Origin: JAADHX01 sp964569385
Lineage (GTDB): Bacteria > Actinomycetota > Acidimicrobiia > Acidimicrobiales > Poriferisodalaceae
Assembly (NCBI GenBank): GCA_964569385.1
Contig: CAZMUM010000027.1
Location: 12,623-76,622 of the forward strand
Length of the DNA: 64,000 bases
Direction of reading: 5' to 3'
The notes under the pieces were generated by a model. The model was not told the origin of the DNA. It searched no databases and saw only the letters and a program-made list of their open reading frames with translations. Every line of letters begins with the position of its first letter. Positions within the stretch are counted from its first letter, which is position 1. This document shows, piece after piece, positions 54,777 through 62,845 of the stretch. Both the position numbers and the translations under genes were made by a program.

Positions 54777-54964
54777 GGTGTTGAGGCTCCTCGGCGTCAT
54801 AGGTCCGGCGCGATTGGTGGCGCAGGCTGTATTCGATCGGAAACCACCGCGTCCCTGTGTCGACCCGCAGCCGTCTGGTGCAGTCGACAACCCCTTGAGA
54901 GCAGGGTGTCCGGTACGAACCTAGCGCCTTTCGAGGCGGTCCACCGCCCAATGGCCAAAGAGTT

Positions 54965-56338
54965 CTAGAGCGGTGTGTTGTCGTGGCGTCGCTCGGAGAT
55001 GACCTCGCGTTTTGTGCGAAGCATTTCGAACGCGTTCGCCAGCGAAGACCGAGTTGTTTCGGGTTCGATGATCATGTCGATCAGCCCCCGGTCGGCGGCT
55101 ACGTACGGTGTCAGGTACCGGTCTTCGTATTCGGCAACGAAGGCGTCCTTGCCTGCTTCGTCCTCGCGACGAGCCAGAATTTCGGCGGCCTGCCTGGCAC
55201 CCATAACTGCGATTTCGGCCGATGGCCACGCCATGTACACGTCGTTCCCCATGGTCTTGGAATCCATCACGATGAACGCGCCCCCGTACGACTTCCGCAG
55301 AACGAGCGCTACCCGCGGAACAGATGCTCTCGCATAGGCAAAAGCCATCTGGGCACCGTGGCGGATCATTCCGCGCCACTCGAGGTCCTTGCCCGGATAG
55401 AACCCCGGCGTGTCGACGAGTGTTAGCAGCGCAATGTTGAATGCATCGCAGAACGAGACGAAACGAGCGCCCTTCTGTGAGGCCGCGATGTCGAGGGTTC
55501 CGGCCATCGCCGTGGGCTGATTGGCGACTATTCCCACTGGGTGGCCCCCGATGCTCGCCAAAGCGGTGACGATGTTCGGGGCCCAGCCGCCGCGCAACTC
55601 GACCAGGTGGCCATCGTCGACGATGCTCGCAGCGAGGTGGCGAATGTCGTAGGCACCGGTCGAGCTTGCTGGCAGCACACTCAGTGCTTCTGGCGTCGGT
55701 CGATCGGTGGGGTCGTCGGTATCGATGATGGGCGGTAGTGCTTCTGCGTGGTCTGGTACGAACTCGAGGATCGACTCGACGAGTGCTTCGGCCTCGGCCC
55801 GGTCGGACACTATCTCGTGGGCGACGCCCGTGGTGCGGTGATGGGTGTCGGCTCCACCTAACTCTTCGATGTCGATGTGAACGCCGGTGAGCTGGCGAAC
55901 ACCGAGCGGGCCGCTCACAAACGCGTAGGCATCCTTGGTCATGATGACGATGTCGGCTAGGCCGATCAGCAGCGCCGAGCCAGAGACCGCTGGCCCGTCG
56001 ACAATGGCGATTATGGGCACTACCCCGCTGGCAGCGACTAGCTCCTTGGCGGCGCCGCCCCAGCCGTGCAGCGCCTCGACACCATCGTTGGCATCGGCCC
56101 CAGAAGACGCAATGAAAAGTATGAGCGGTAGACGTTTGGTGCGCGCTAGCCGTGCTGCGGCCCCGATGTTCTCTCCGTCGATGGGGCGTAGGGCGCCCCT
56201 GCGCACCGTGTCGTCGATCCTGACCACGACGGCGCGACGTTGTCCGAAGCGTTCGATCCGAAGCGCGGCGACGCCAGCGGTTCTGGCGCGAAGCTCGATC
56301 TCGAGTTCGGTAGTCGGCGTTGCGGCCAAGTCTGTCAT
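54965..56338 (-). CDS. Acyl-CoA carboxylase carboxyltransferase (beta) subunit
   Basis: The 457-residue crotonase-fold carboxyltransferase moves CO2 from carboxy-biotin to an acyl-CoA. The N-half has GVVPIIAIVDGPAVSGSALL, and the C-half has the stronger signatures NQPTAMAGTLDIAASQKGARF, LVDTPGFYPGKDLEWRGMI and YGGAFIVMDSKTMGNDVYMAWP. It is shorter than the 510-540 of typical PccB/AccD proteins, mainly at the N-terminus, which lacks a zinc finger. No biotin carboxylase gene is nearby, so the partner subunit lies elsewhere. Confidence 0.87.
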   Translation of the reverse strand: MTDLAATPTTELEIELRARTAGVAALRIERFGQRRAVVVRIDDTVRRGALRPIDGENIGAAARLARTKRLPLILFIASSGADANDGVEALHGWGGAAKELVAASGVVPIIAIVDGPAVSGSALLIGLADIVIMTKDAYAFVSGPLGVRQLTGVHIDIEELGGADTHHRTTGVAHEIVSDRAEAEALVESILEFVPDHAEALPPIIDTDDPTDRPTPEALSVLPASSTGAYDIRHLAASIVDDGHLVELRGGWAPNIVTALASIGGHPVGIVANQPTAMAGTLDIAASQKGARFVSFCDAFNIALLTLVDTPGFYPGKDLEWRGMIRHGAQMAFAYARASVPRVALVLRKSYGGAFIVMDSKTMGNDVYMAWPSAEIAVMGARQAAEILARREDEAGKDAFVAEYEDRYLTPYVAADRGLIDMIIEPETTRSSLANAFEMLRTKREVISERRHDNTPL

Positions 56339-56359
56339 TGAGACGAGACTAGTTGGATC

Positions 56360-57280
56360 TCACATCCCTATCGGGTGAACGCCCACTTCTTCTGCGCTGT
56401 TGGTGGCGATCACGTGGACGATCATGTCCCTCGCCGCAGCAGCGGGTGCCGACAACATCCCTCGACGACGGATCGCCAGGCCTACCTTGCGCGTTGGCTT
56501 TTCGTCGATGTCGACCTTCACCCAGCTAACGGGCCCCGCCCAACGCGGGATCGCCGTAGCTGGCACGATAGCGGGCCCGTATCCCTGGAATGCCAACGTG
56601 GACACGAGCCGAACACCATCGATGGCGGCCATCGTTTGCAGCTGGACACCTGCCGCGGCCGCTGCGGCATCGAGTTCGTGGCGCAACACCGAACCCTGCG
56701 GTCCGAGGACTAGTCGGTGTTTGGCCAGTTCCGCGAACGACACGCTTGGACCAAGGTGGGCGAGGCGATGGTGGGTCGGAGCGATAACGATCAGATCCTC
56801 GTCGAACAACGCTAGAACTCCGATGTCGGCATCGTGAAGCGGCAGGTTGACTACGCTCAAGTCGACTTGGCCCGTCATCAACTGGGGCAACAAGCTTGCT
56901 GTGGTGGCCTCAGTGAGAACGACCGATACCGCGGGGTGCGCCTCTGCCATTCCGTCGAGAAAGTGCGGGGTGAGCCAACGGCCGGTCGTGCCGATCATGC
57001 CAAGATGAACATGGCCGGCTACTTCAGATGTCATAGAGGCGACGTCGGAGGCGAGGGCCTCCATCTCGGCCGCTATTCGACGGGCCCTGGCCACCACCAC
57101 TTCTCCTTCGGCGGTGAGTTTGCCGAGAGATCTATCGACCAGGGTAACGTTGAGTTCTCGCTCGAGCCTGGCGATGTGAGTCGACACGTTCGACTGAACC
57201 GTGTGCAGTGACCTTGCCGCGGCCGAGAACGTGCCGTGTTCTGCGACTGCTATGAGCGTCTTGAGTTGTCGAACTTCCAT
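56360..57280 (-). CDS. LysR-family transcriptional regulator
   Basis: The 306-residue protein has the N-terminal winged helix (residues 1-60: LKTLIAVAEHGTFSAAARSL, VQSNVSTHIARLERELN) and a C-terminal substrate-binding domain (90-300). It lies 21 bp upstream of the carboxyltransferase gene on the same strand, so it probably heads that transcript. A perfect LysR-type operator sits 8 bp before its start, pointing to autoregulation. Confidence 0.92.
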   Translation of the reverse strand: MEVRQLKTLIAVAEHGTFSAAARSLHTVQSNVSTHIARLERELNVTLVDRSLGKLTAEGEVVVARARRIAAEMEALASDVASMTSEVAGHVHLGMIGTTGRWLTPHFLDGMAEAHPAVSVVLTEATTASLLPQLMTGQVDLSVVNLPLHDADIGVLALFDEDLIVIAPTHHRLAHLGPSVSFAELAKHRLVLGPQGSVLRHELDAAAAAAGVQLQTMAAIDGVRLVSTLAFQGYGPAIVPATAIPRWAGPVSWVKVDIDEKPTRKVGLAIRRRGMLSAPAAAARDMIVHVIATNSAEEVGVHPIGM

Positions 57281-57288
57281 TTTCGCCT

Positions 57289-57303
57289 ATCTGTTGAACA
57301 GAT
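57289..57303. promoter_or_regulatory. LysR-type operator (T-N11-A palindrome)
   Basis: ATCTGTTGAACAGAT is a perfect 7-bp inverted repeat around one base and contains the T-N11-A core (57290-57302) of LysR-type boxes. It lies 8 bp from the start of the adjacent lysR gene. Confidence 0.6.
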
Positions 57304-57471
57304 ACTAGGTGTGTCAAGTATTCGGTTGCAAGATGGCGCAGGTGTCGGTAGGTTCATAGGCATCGAGTCGTGCTCATACCCCCCTTTGAGTACGGCCGAT
57401 CTGGAGCCAAAACGATTCGTCGTTTAGCCCAGACAAATTCGATTCAGTGTCCCCCCACTTGGAGTCGAGTC

Positions 57472-57510
57472 CGACAGCGCCGCTTGACGGCGCTGTCGTC
57501 GTTTTCGGTT
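57472..57510 (+). terminator. Intrinsic-terminator-like hairpin 1
   Basis: An 11-bp perfect stem, CGACAGCGCCG with its complement, around the loop CTTGA, is followed by TCGTTTTCGG. It is oriented for a plus-strand transcript. Confidence 0.55.
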
Positions 57511-57722
57511 CGTTTTGGTTCGACTCGAGCCACGGGCCCTTGTGTCGTCATCTCAATTCAAGATAGTGAGCATCGCAAACAACTGTTGGAAAGATGGGCA
57601 AGCGTTTTGTACGGTCATTTGTAAGCGGATCTGTCCCCCCTGATCCGCTAACTCGGGCGCCGATGTCCCCCCATTTAGGCTGCCCGAGAGTTCACCGGTG
57701 GAAACACTGGAAGAACGAGGCA

Positions 57723-57757
57723 GAAACCGGCCCAAAGCGGCCGGTTTCGCCATTTTT
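57723..57757 (+). terminator. Intrinsic-terminator-like hairpin 2
   Basis: A 10-bp perfect stem, GAAACCGGCC with its complement, around CAAAGC, is followed by GCCATTTTT, a classic T-tract on the plus strand. Confidence 0.6.
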
Positions 57758-57827
57758 ACGCACCGTGGCGGTGGGTTTTTCCCACCGAAAGGCTTTGGGT
57801 GGGGTTTACGCACCGTGGCGGTGGGTT
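57756..57827. repeat. 22-bp direct repeat at the acnA 3' end
   Basis: A 22-bp word built on TACGCACCGTGGCGGTGGG occurs at 57756-57777 and again at 57806-57827, 50 bp apart. The second copy touches the acnA stop codon (57826-57828). The bases between can pair (CCCACC and GGTGGG words). Confidence 0.7.
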
Positions 57828-60138
57828 AGTCGGTCCGAAGGGCTCGGGTTTGGCGCTTGATCACGTTTAGTGCCGAGCCGGCCTTGAACCACTCAATCTG
57901 TGCCTGGCTGAACGTGTGGCTGCCAAGGAAAGTCCAGGAGTCGCCGCTCGCTGGAGTGACTGTGACGGTGACGGGGGAGTCGGGGTCAAGATCGGCTAGG
58001 CCATTGATGGCGATGCGGTCGTCTTCGTCAATTCGGTCGTAGTCGGCGGGGTCGGCGAAGGTGAGCGGCACCATGCCTTGTTTTTTCAGGTTGGTCTCGT
58101 GAATGCGAGCGAAGCTGCGGGCGATCGCAACGAGCCCCTTGCGAAAGCGCGGTTCCATGGCCGCGTGTTCCCGACTTGATCCTTCGCCCATGTTCTCGTC
58201 GCCTATGACCACCCAGGCCTGATTTGCTTCGTGGTAACTCTGAGCCGTGGCTGGGAATCGCTCGATCTTGCCGGTGAGCTGATTCTTTCCGAACCCAACT
58301 TCGTAGTCGGTTCCGTCGGCCTGTTTGAACGCGTTGACCGCGCCCAGATAAAGGTTGCCTGAGATGTTCTCGAGGTGACCGCGGTATTTGAGCCATGGCC
58401 CGGCCATCGAGATGTGGTCGGTGGTGAACTTGCCGGCCGCCTTCACCAGGATCGGCAAGTCGACGTAGTCGTTGCCATCCCATGGGGCGAAAGGCTCCAG
58501 CAGTTGAAGGCGTTCTGATGTTGGTGAGACCTTCACCTCAATAGACGCGGCATCGTCACCTGGTGCGATGAAGCCGCTTTCGCCTGGAGTGAATCCCTGG
58601 GCCGGAAGCTCGACACCTACGGGCACCGAAAGACGGATCTCTTCGCCAGAGTCGTTGGTGAGGGTGTCGTTGACTGGGTCGAAGTCGAGCGTGCCGGCCA
58701 ACGCCAGCGCCATGACGGTTTCGGGTGAGGTGACGAACGCAAGCGTGGCTGGGTCGCCGTCGTTTCGTTTGGGGAAGTTGCGGTTGTAGCTGGTGACGAT
58801 GACGTTTGGCTGGCCGGCAACATGGCCCGTTTCTTGGGACCGGTCCCATTGGCCGATGCATGGGCCGCAGGCGTTGGCCAGAACCGTGGCCCCTAGTGCT
58901 TCGAAATCGGCGAGGAGCCCGTCGCGTTCGATGGTGGCGCGGACCTGTTCTGAGCCTGGGGTGATGAGAAGGTGGGTCTTGACCGACAGGCCCTTCGCCG
59001 CGGCCTCGCGTGCGATCGACGCCGCCCGGGTGATGTCTTCATAGGAAGAGTTGGTGCAGCTGCCGATGAGGGCCGCGCTGATGGCTGTGGGCCAGCCTTC
59101 GCGGACAGCTTCGGCGCCGAGGTCCTTTACTTCTCTGGCCAGGTCGGGTGTGTGAGGTCCGTTGATGTGAGGCGTGAGTGTTGACAGGTCGATCTCGATG
59201 AGCTGGTCGTAGTAGGCCTCTGGGTTGGCGAGTACTTCGTCGTCGGCTCGGAGGTGGTGAGCAACTGCATCCGCCGCGTCGGCGATGGCCTCGCGCCCGG
59301 TCGACTTGAGGTATCGACCCATCGCATCGTCATAACCGAAGAGCGATGTCGTGGCGCCGATCTCGGCCCCCATGTTGCAGATGGTGGCTTTGCCGGTGCA
59401 GCTGATGCTGTTGGCGCCGGGGCCGAAGTACTCGACGATTGCGCCGGTGCCGCCCTTTACGGTGAGTATCTCGGCAACTTTCAAGATGACGTCTTTGGGC
59501 GCGGTCCAACCTGCGAGCTCGCCGGTGAGCTTGATACCGATGGCCTTTGGCCACTTTACGTTCCATGCGAAACCGGTCATAACGTCGACGGCATCGGCGC
59601 CGCCAACACCAACGGCGAGGGTGGCCAAGCCACCGGCGTTAGGGGTGTGGCTGTCTGTGCCGATCATCATCGCGCCAGGAAAGGCGTACTGCTCAAGTAC
59701 CACCTGATGGATGATTCCGCTGCCTGGCTTCCAGAACCCGGCGCCGTACTTTGCGCAAACGCTTTCGAGGAAATCATAGACCTCTTCGTTGTCGGCGTTC
59801 GCGGCAAGCAAGTCGGTCTTGCCGTCGGTTCGGGCCTGAATGAGGTGGTCGCAATGTGTGGTCGTTGGCACCGCGACTTGAGCAAGCCCAGCGGACATGA
59901 ACTGGAGCCATGCCATTTGGGCGGTGGCGTCCTGCATGGCAACGCGGTCAGGACGAAGGTCGACGTAGCTGCCGCCGCGCTCGAGATCTTGATCGGGGCT
60001 GTCGAGGTGATTGATTAGGATCTTCTCGGCCAACGTAAGGGATCGACCTAGTTTGGCCCGACCCGCGGCGAGACGTTTATCGAGTGTCGAATAGACACCT
60101 TCGATGAGGTCGATTGGAGTTTCGGCGTAGACAGCCAT
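57826..60138 (-). CDS. acnA: Aconitate hydratase
   Basis: The 770-residue enzyme converts citrate to isocitrate through cis-aconitate using a 4Fe-4S cluster. The cluster ligands are Cys in IGSCTNSS and the CxxC of NACGPCIGQWDR; substrate-binding segments include MMIGTDSHTPNAGGL, SYNRNFPKRNDG and GEGSSREHAAMEPRF. Length and motifs fit the mitochondrial-type branch rather than the 890-residue AcnA/IRP branch. It is divergent from a GntR regulator gene with a candidate operator between them. Confidence 0.95.
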   Translation of the reverse strand: MAVYAETPIDLIEGVYSTLDKRLAAGRAKLGRSLTLAEKILINHLDSPDQDLERGGSYVDLRPDRVAMQDATAQMAWLQFMSAGLAQVAVPTTTHCDHLIQARTDGKTDLLAANADNEEVYDFLESVCAKYGAGFWKPGSGIIHQVVLEQYAFPGAMMIGTDSHTPNAGGLATLAVGVGGADAVDVMTGFAWNVKWPKAIGIKLTGELAGWTAPKDVILKVAEILTVKGGTGAIVEYFGPGANSISCTGKATICNMGAEIGATTSLFGYDDAMGRYLKSTGREAIADAADAVAHHLRADDEVLANPEAYYDQLIEIDLSTLTPHINGPHTPDLAREVKDLGAEAVREGWPTAISAALIGSCTNSSYEDITRAASIAREAAAKGLSVKTHLLITPGSEQVRATIERDGLLADFEALGATVLANACGPCIGQWDRSQETGHVAGQPNVIVTSYNRNFPKRNDGDPATLAFVTSPETVMALALAGTLDFDPVNDTLTNDSGEEIRLSVPVGVELPAQGFTPGESGFIAPGDDAASIEVKVSPTSERLQLLEPFAPWDGNDYVDLPILVKAAGKFTTDHISMAGPWLKYRGHLENISGNLYLGAVNAFKQADGTDYEVGFGKNQLTGKIERFPATAQSYHEANQAWVVIGDENMGEGSSREHAAMEPRFRKGLVAIARSFARIHETNLKKQGMVPLTFADPADYDRIDEDDRIAINGLADLDPDSPVTVTVTPASGDSWTFLGSHTFSQAQIEWFKAGSALNVIKRQTRALRTD

Positions 60139-60172
60139 GTTGGTCCCTAACTTCGTGGTCGCACTAGTTAGT

Positions 60173-60185
60173 ATACAGCGTGTAT
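60173..60185. promoter_or_regulatory. Candidate GntR operator between acnA and gntR
   Basis: ATACAgcgTGTAT, a perfect 5-bp inverted repeat with a 3-bp spacer, sits 35 bp before the acnA start and 71 bp before the regulator start. It lies in AT-richer sequence that likely holds both promoters. Confidence 0.45.
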
Positions 60186-60255
60186 CATCTTAAATACAAG
60201 TAGCGAACAAGTTGGAGCCACACCGGCCAACGAAAATAGCTGCAAGTGAGCATCG

Positions 60256-60993
60256 ATGGCCCGAACTATCCGATATCGCCAGATCGCCGACGACATTCGT
60301 GGACGCCTTCGTACCGACGAGTTTGGTCCAGGCGATGTGTTGGCCTCGGAAAACGAACTGGCCGCCGAACACGGAGCGAGTCGCGTAACCGTCCGTCGCG
60401 CGCTCGAGTCTTTGCGCGACGAGGGGCTCGTCGATTCACGCCAGGGTTTCGGGTGGTTCGTGGCCGCCGCGCCGGTCGCTCAGTCGCTGTCTGTGATGTC
60501 CACGATAGAAGCGCAGTTGGTCGCGTCAGGTGCTACCGCCGAACGGCAGGTTCTGACGTTTGCGTTCATCGAGGCGCCTGCTGACGTTGCCGAACATCTC
60601 GGCGTCGCCGAAGTGCTTGAGGTGCGTCGGTGCAATCTGGCCGACGGTCATCCCTTCGCCAGGGTCACGGTCTGGTGTCCGGCTGAACTAGCGGCCGATA
60701 TGTCCCGAAACGAAGTCGAGAACTCAACCTTCGTCGAATTGGTCGGCGCCGAGATTGGTGGTGCTCGTCAGACCATCGGGGCTATAGCTGCCGACGACGA
60801 TGATGCTGAGATTCTGCGCGTACCGGTTGGATCGCCTCTTCTGCGAGCGCGACGGCTGACGTATCGGCCTGATGGGACCCCGATTTTGTACTCCGAACAT
60901 GTCTTCGCCGCCCATCGGACCGAGTTCGAGGTCGATCTTCCTTATGACGCCGAGTTGGTGTCGCCGGCGGGTCTTCGACTCGTCGAAGAGTGA
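60256..60993 (+). CDS. GntR/HutC-family regulator (UTRA domain)
   Basis: The 245-residue protein has an N-terminal GntR winged helix (residues 1-65: YRQIADDIRGRLRTDEF, GDVLASENELAAEHGASRVT, VRRALESLRDEGLV) and a C-terminal UTRA ligand domain (about 85-240, ending with TPILYSEHVFAAHRTEFEVD). Divergent placement next to acnA suggests it controls aconitase and itself; the ligand is unknown. Confidence 0.9.
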   Translation: MARTIRYRQIADDIRGRLRTDEFGPGDVLASENELAAEHGASRVTVRRALESLRDEGLVDSRQGFGWFVAAAPVAQSLSVMSTIEAQLVASGATAERQVLTFAFIEAPADVAEHLGVAEVLEVRRCNLADGHPFARVTVWCPAELAADMSRNEVENSTFVELVGAEIGGARQTIGAIAADDDDAEILRVPVGSPLLRARRLTYRPDGTPILYSEHVFAAHRTEFEVDLPYDAELVSPAGLRLVEE

Positions 60994-61102
60994 CCAGGGC
61001 GCTCATTCGCTTTGGAGCGGTTCCGGGCACACCGTGCGGGGTCCTACACTCTGGGCCTTAGATCGGCTGGCGTGGCGCTGGCGATGCAAACCGGGGAAAT
61101 CG

Positions 61103-62542
61103 ATGACCAGTCCTAGTTCTCAAGACGACCAGCTGAAGAAGACTCTTGGGTGGCTGCTATTTCTGATCATGAGCGCCCTGGTTGTTATTGGGGCCTTTCT
61201 GGTCGTCAACGCGAGCGACGATAACGAGTCAGATTCGACCGCCGCGACTGGCGCCGCCGTTGTCGAGCCTGCTGCTGTCGAGCCTGCCGATTTGGCGGCA
61301 ATCCAAATTGCCCTCACCGCTGCTGGGGTAGAGGACGCGGGCGTAGCGTTGCTCGATAGCGGTGCCATCGAACTCTCAGGCACCGTCGCCGATAGTTCCC
61401 AACGAGCCGGCGCCATTGACGCGGCCCGCACGGCTGCCATTGGGCGAGTTCAGTTACTCCCGTCGTTCGACCTCGCTCCACCTCCGCCACCGCCGGTCGA
61501 GGCAGCTCCGCCCGCTCCTGGCTTTGCCACCATCGACGAGTTGGCGGCCGACCTTGGCATTCCTAGTGGCGACTACGTTCTGGGCGAAGATGGTGTTTTG
61601 TACGTGCGTCGGGGCGTGAGCGACACCTCGGCGTTCAGTGAGTTTTTCGATATCGATGTCGTCGAGGTCAGCGCCGATGAACGGCGCCGTGCCGCGTTGG
61701 CAATATTGCAAGCGCGTGGAGTAGTTGGCGCGAACGCAAGCATTACCCGCATCGAGCCGATCGGCCTTCGCCTCGATGGCGAGGTTCCTGAGGGCGCCGA
61801 CATTTCCGACATCATTGCCGAAGTTAGGGCGCTTCCGTTTGTCAGTGCGATTCACAATCTGCTGATGCCGCCACCACCACCTCTGGATCCGATCGTCACG
61901 TTCACCGTCGACCGTGGCATCGTGGTGCTCACCGGTACTGTCGCCGACGGCGCGACCATCGATGCGGTTGTTGCCGAAGCTGGCCGTCTGTTCGGCGCTG
62001 GCAATGTGGTCGACGAACTCGAGGTTGGTGAAGTTCTGCCCGGGTCCCTACGGCTTGTTGGTCAAGTTCCCGACCGATTGCAAGGCGATGTTGACAATGG
62101 GTTAGTCGCGCTCGCTGAGACTCTCGGACTTGAGCTTGAAGACGGCTTCGACTACACGGTTCTCGAAGGCGACGATGCTGCGCTTCAGGACGAACTGGTC
62201 GAGTTGACCGACGGATTCCAGATCAATTTCGCGCCAGGCTCGGCACTGCTTACCGCCGTTGGCATCGAGCAGCTAGACACATTGGTCGAAGTCCTCGATG
62301 CTGCTCCCGATGGAATAGTCGTTGCTGTCGAGGGTCATACCGATAGCCAAGGCGGTGCCGATTCGAATCAGCGTCTGTCGGAGAATCGAGCTCAGGCGGT
62401 GGTCGACTATCTGGTTGCCCAGGGTGTCGACGAGGCGAAACTGCGCGCTGTCGGAAACGGCGAGAGCCAACCGATCGACGACAACGAATCGGTTGAAGGC
62501 CGAGCCGCAAACCGTCGCATCGAGTTCAACGTCGTCGTCTAA
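61103..62542 (+). CDS. OmpA/BON-domain cell-envelope protein
   Basis: The 479-residue protein has one N-terminal membrane anchor (residues 14-37), a Pro-rich stretch (PPPPPP near 130-140), three or so BON-like repeats (IELSGTVADSSQRAGAIDAA near residue 92, LRLDGEVPEGADISDII, IVVLTGTVADGATIDAV), and an OmpA-like C-terminal domain with NFAPGSALL and the peptidoglycan-binding VEGHTDSQGGADSNQRLSE and NRRIEFNVVV. It resembles the mycobacterial ArfA plan. It probably ties the membrane to peptidoglycan. The ATG at 61103 follows GGGG. Confidence 0.9.
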   Translation: MTSPSSQDDQLKKTLGWLLFLIMSALVVIGAFLVVNASDDNESDSTAATGAAVVEPAAVEPADLAAIQIALTAAGVEDAGVALLDSGAIELSGTVADSSQRAGAIDAARTAAIGRVQLLPSFDLAPPPPPPVEAAPPAPGFATIDELAADLGIPSGDYVLGEDGVLYVRRGVSDTSAFSEFFDIDVVEVSADERRRAALAILQARGVVGANASITRIEPIGLRLDGEVPEGADISDIIAEVRALPFVSAIHNLLMPPPPPLDPIVTFTVDRGIVVLTGTVADGATIDAVVAEAGRLFGAGNVVDELEVGEVLPGSLRLVGQVPDRLQGDVDNGLVALAETLGLELEDGFDYTVLEGDDAALQDELVELTDGFQINFAPGSALLTAVGIEQLDTLVEVLDAAPDGIVVAVEGHTDSQGGADSNQRLSENRAQAVVDYLVAQGVDEAKLRAVGNGESQPIDDNESVEGRAANRRIEFNVVV

Positions 62543-62625
62543 CGCTTAAAATCACTCCTGGCACCGCCGCGACCTTCGGTCGCTTACCGGGTTTTCACTC
62601 TCACTTCATTCGAGCAAAACCCCGC

Positions 62626-62686
62626 AGACCACTCCTGTCACCGGGAAATGGCTGCGGGCGACCCTTTCCCGGTGACGGGTAGGTCT
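62626..62686. repeat. 61-bp palindromic element
   Basis: Same length and orientation as the 31181 copy: outer arms AGACC/GGTCT, inner arms GTCACCGGGAAATGG and CCTTTCCCGGTGAC, GC-rich loop. It lies between the convergent OmpA-like and methyltransferase genes in a 303-bp spacer that shows nothing else recognisable. Confidence 0.92.
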
Positions 62687-62845
62687 TGGCGACGATCCCT
62701 GGCGGTAGCACCAAGGAGAGGGGGTTGGCAGAGGCGCTTGTGGGTGGATACCGAGGTCGGATCCGGGTTCGCCGGTCCGGCCAAGGCTCAAGTGTGCGTA
62801 TGAGCGACACCGTAGGTGTCGCGAACTAGCACCAAGAACCAGCCG

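Larger units (their letters stand above)
57304..57825. other. Gene-free region with terminators and repeated motifs
   Basis: No frame here looks like a real protein. It holds two plus-strand intrinsic-terminator-like hairpins (57472-57498 and 57723-57748), three TGTCCCCCC words (57448, 57632, 57664), the middle one in the loop of a 7-bp hairpin with arms GCGGATC and GATCCGC (57625-57648), and a 22-bp direct repeat. With lysR and acnA both on the minus strand, the plus-oriented terminators suggest an unannotated plus-strand transcript. Confidence 0.55.

Noticed and set aside
57594..57860. 88-codon plus-strand frame across the lysR-acnA spacer
   Set aside because: It crosses a terminator hairpin and both copies of a direct repeat, runs into acnA and has no family resemblance.
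59254..60018. 254-codon plus-strand frame
   Set aside because: It is antisense to aconitase, whose catalytic motifs run across the whole stretch.
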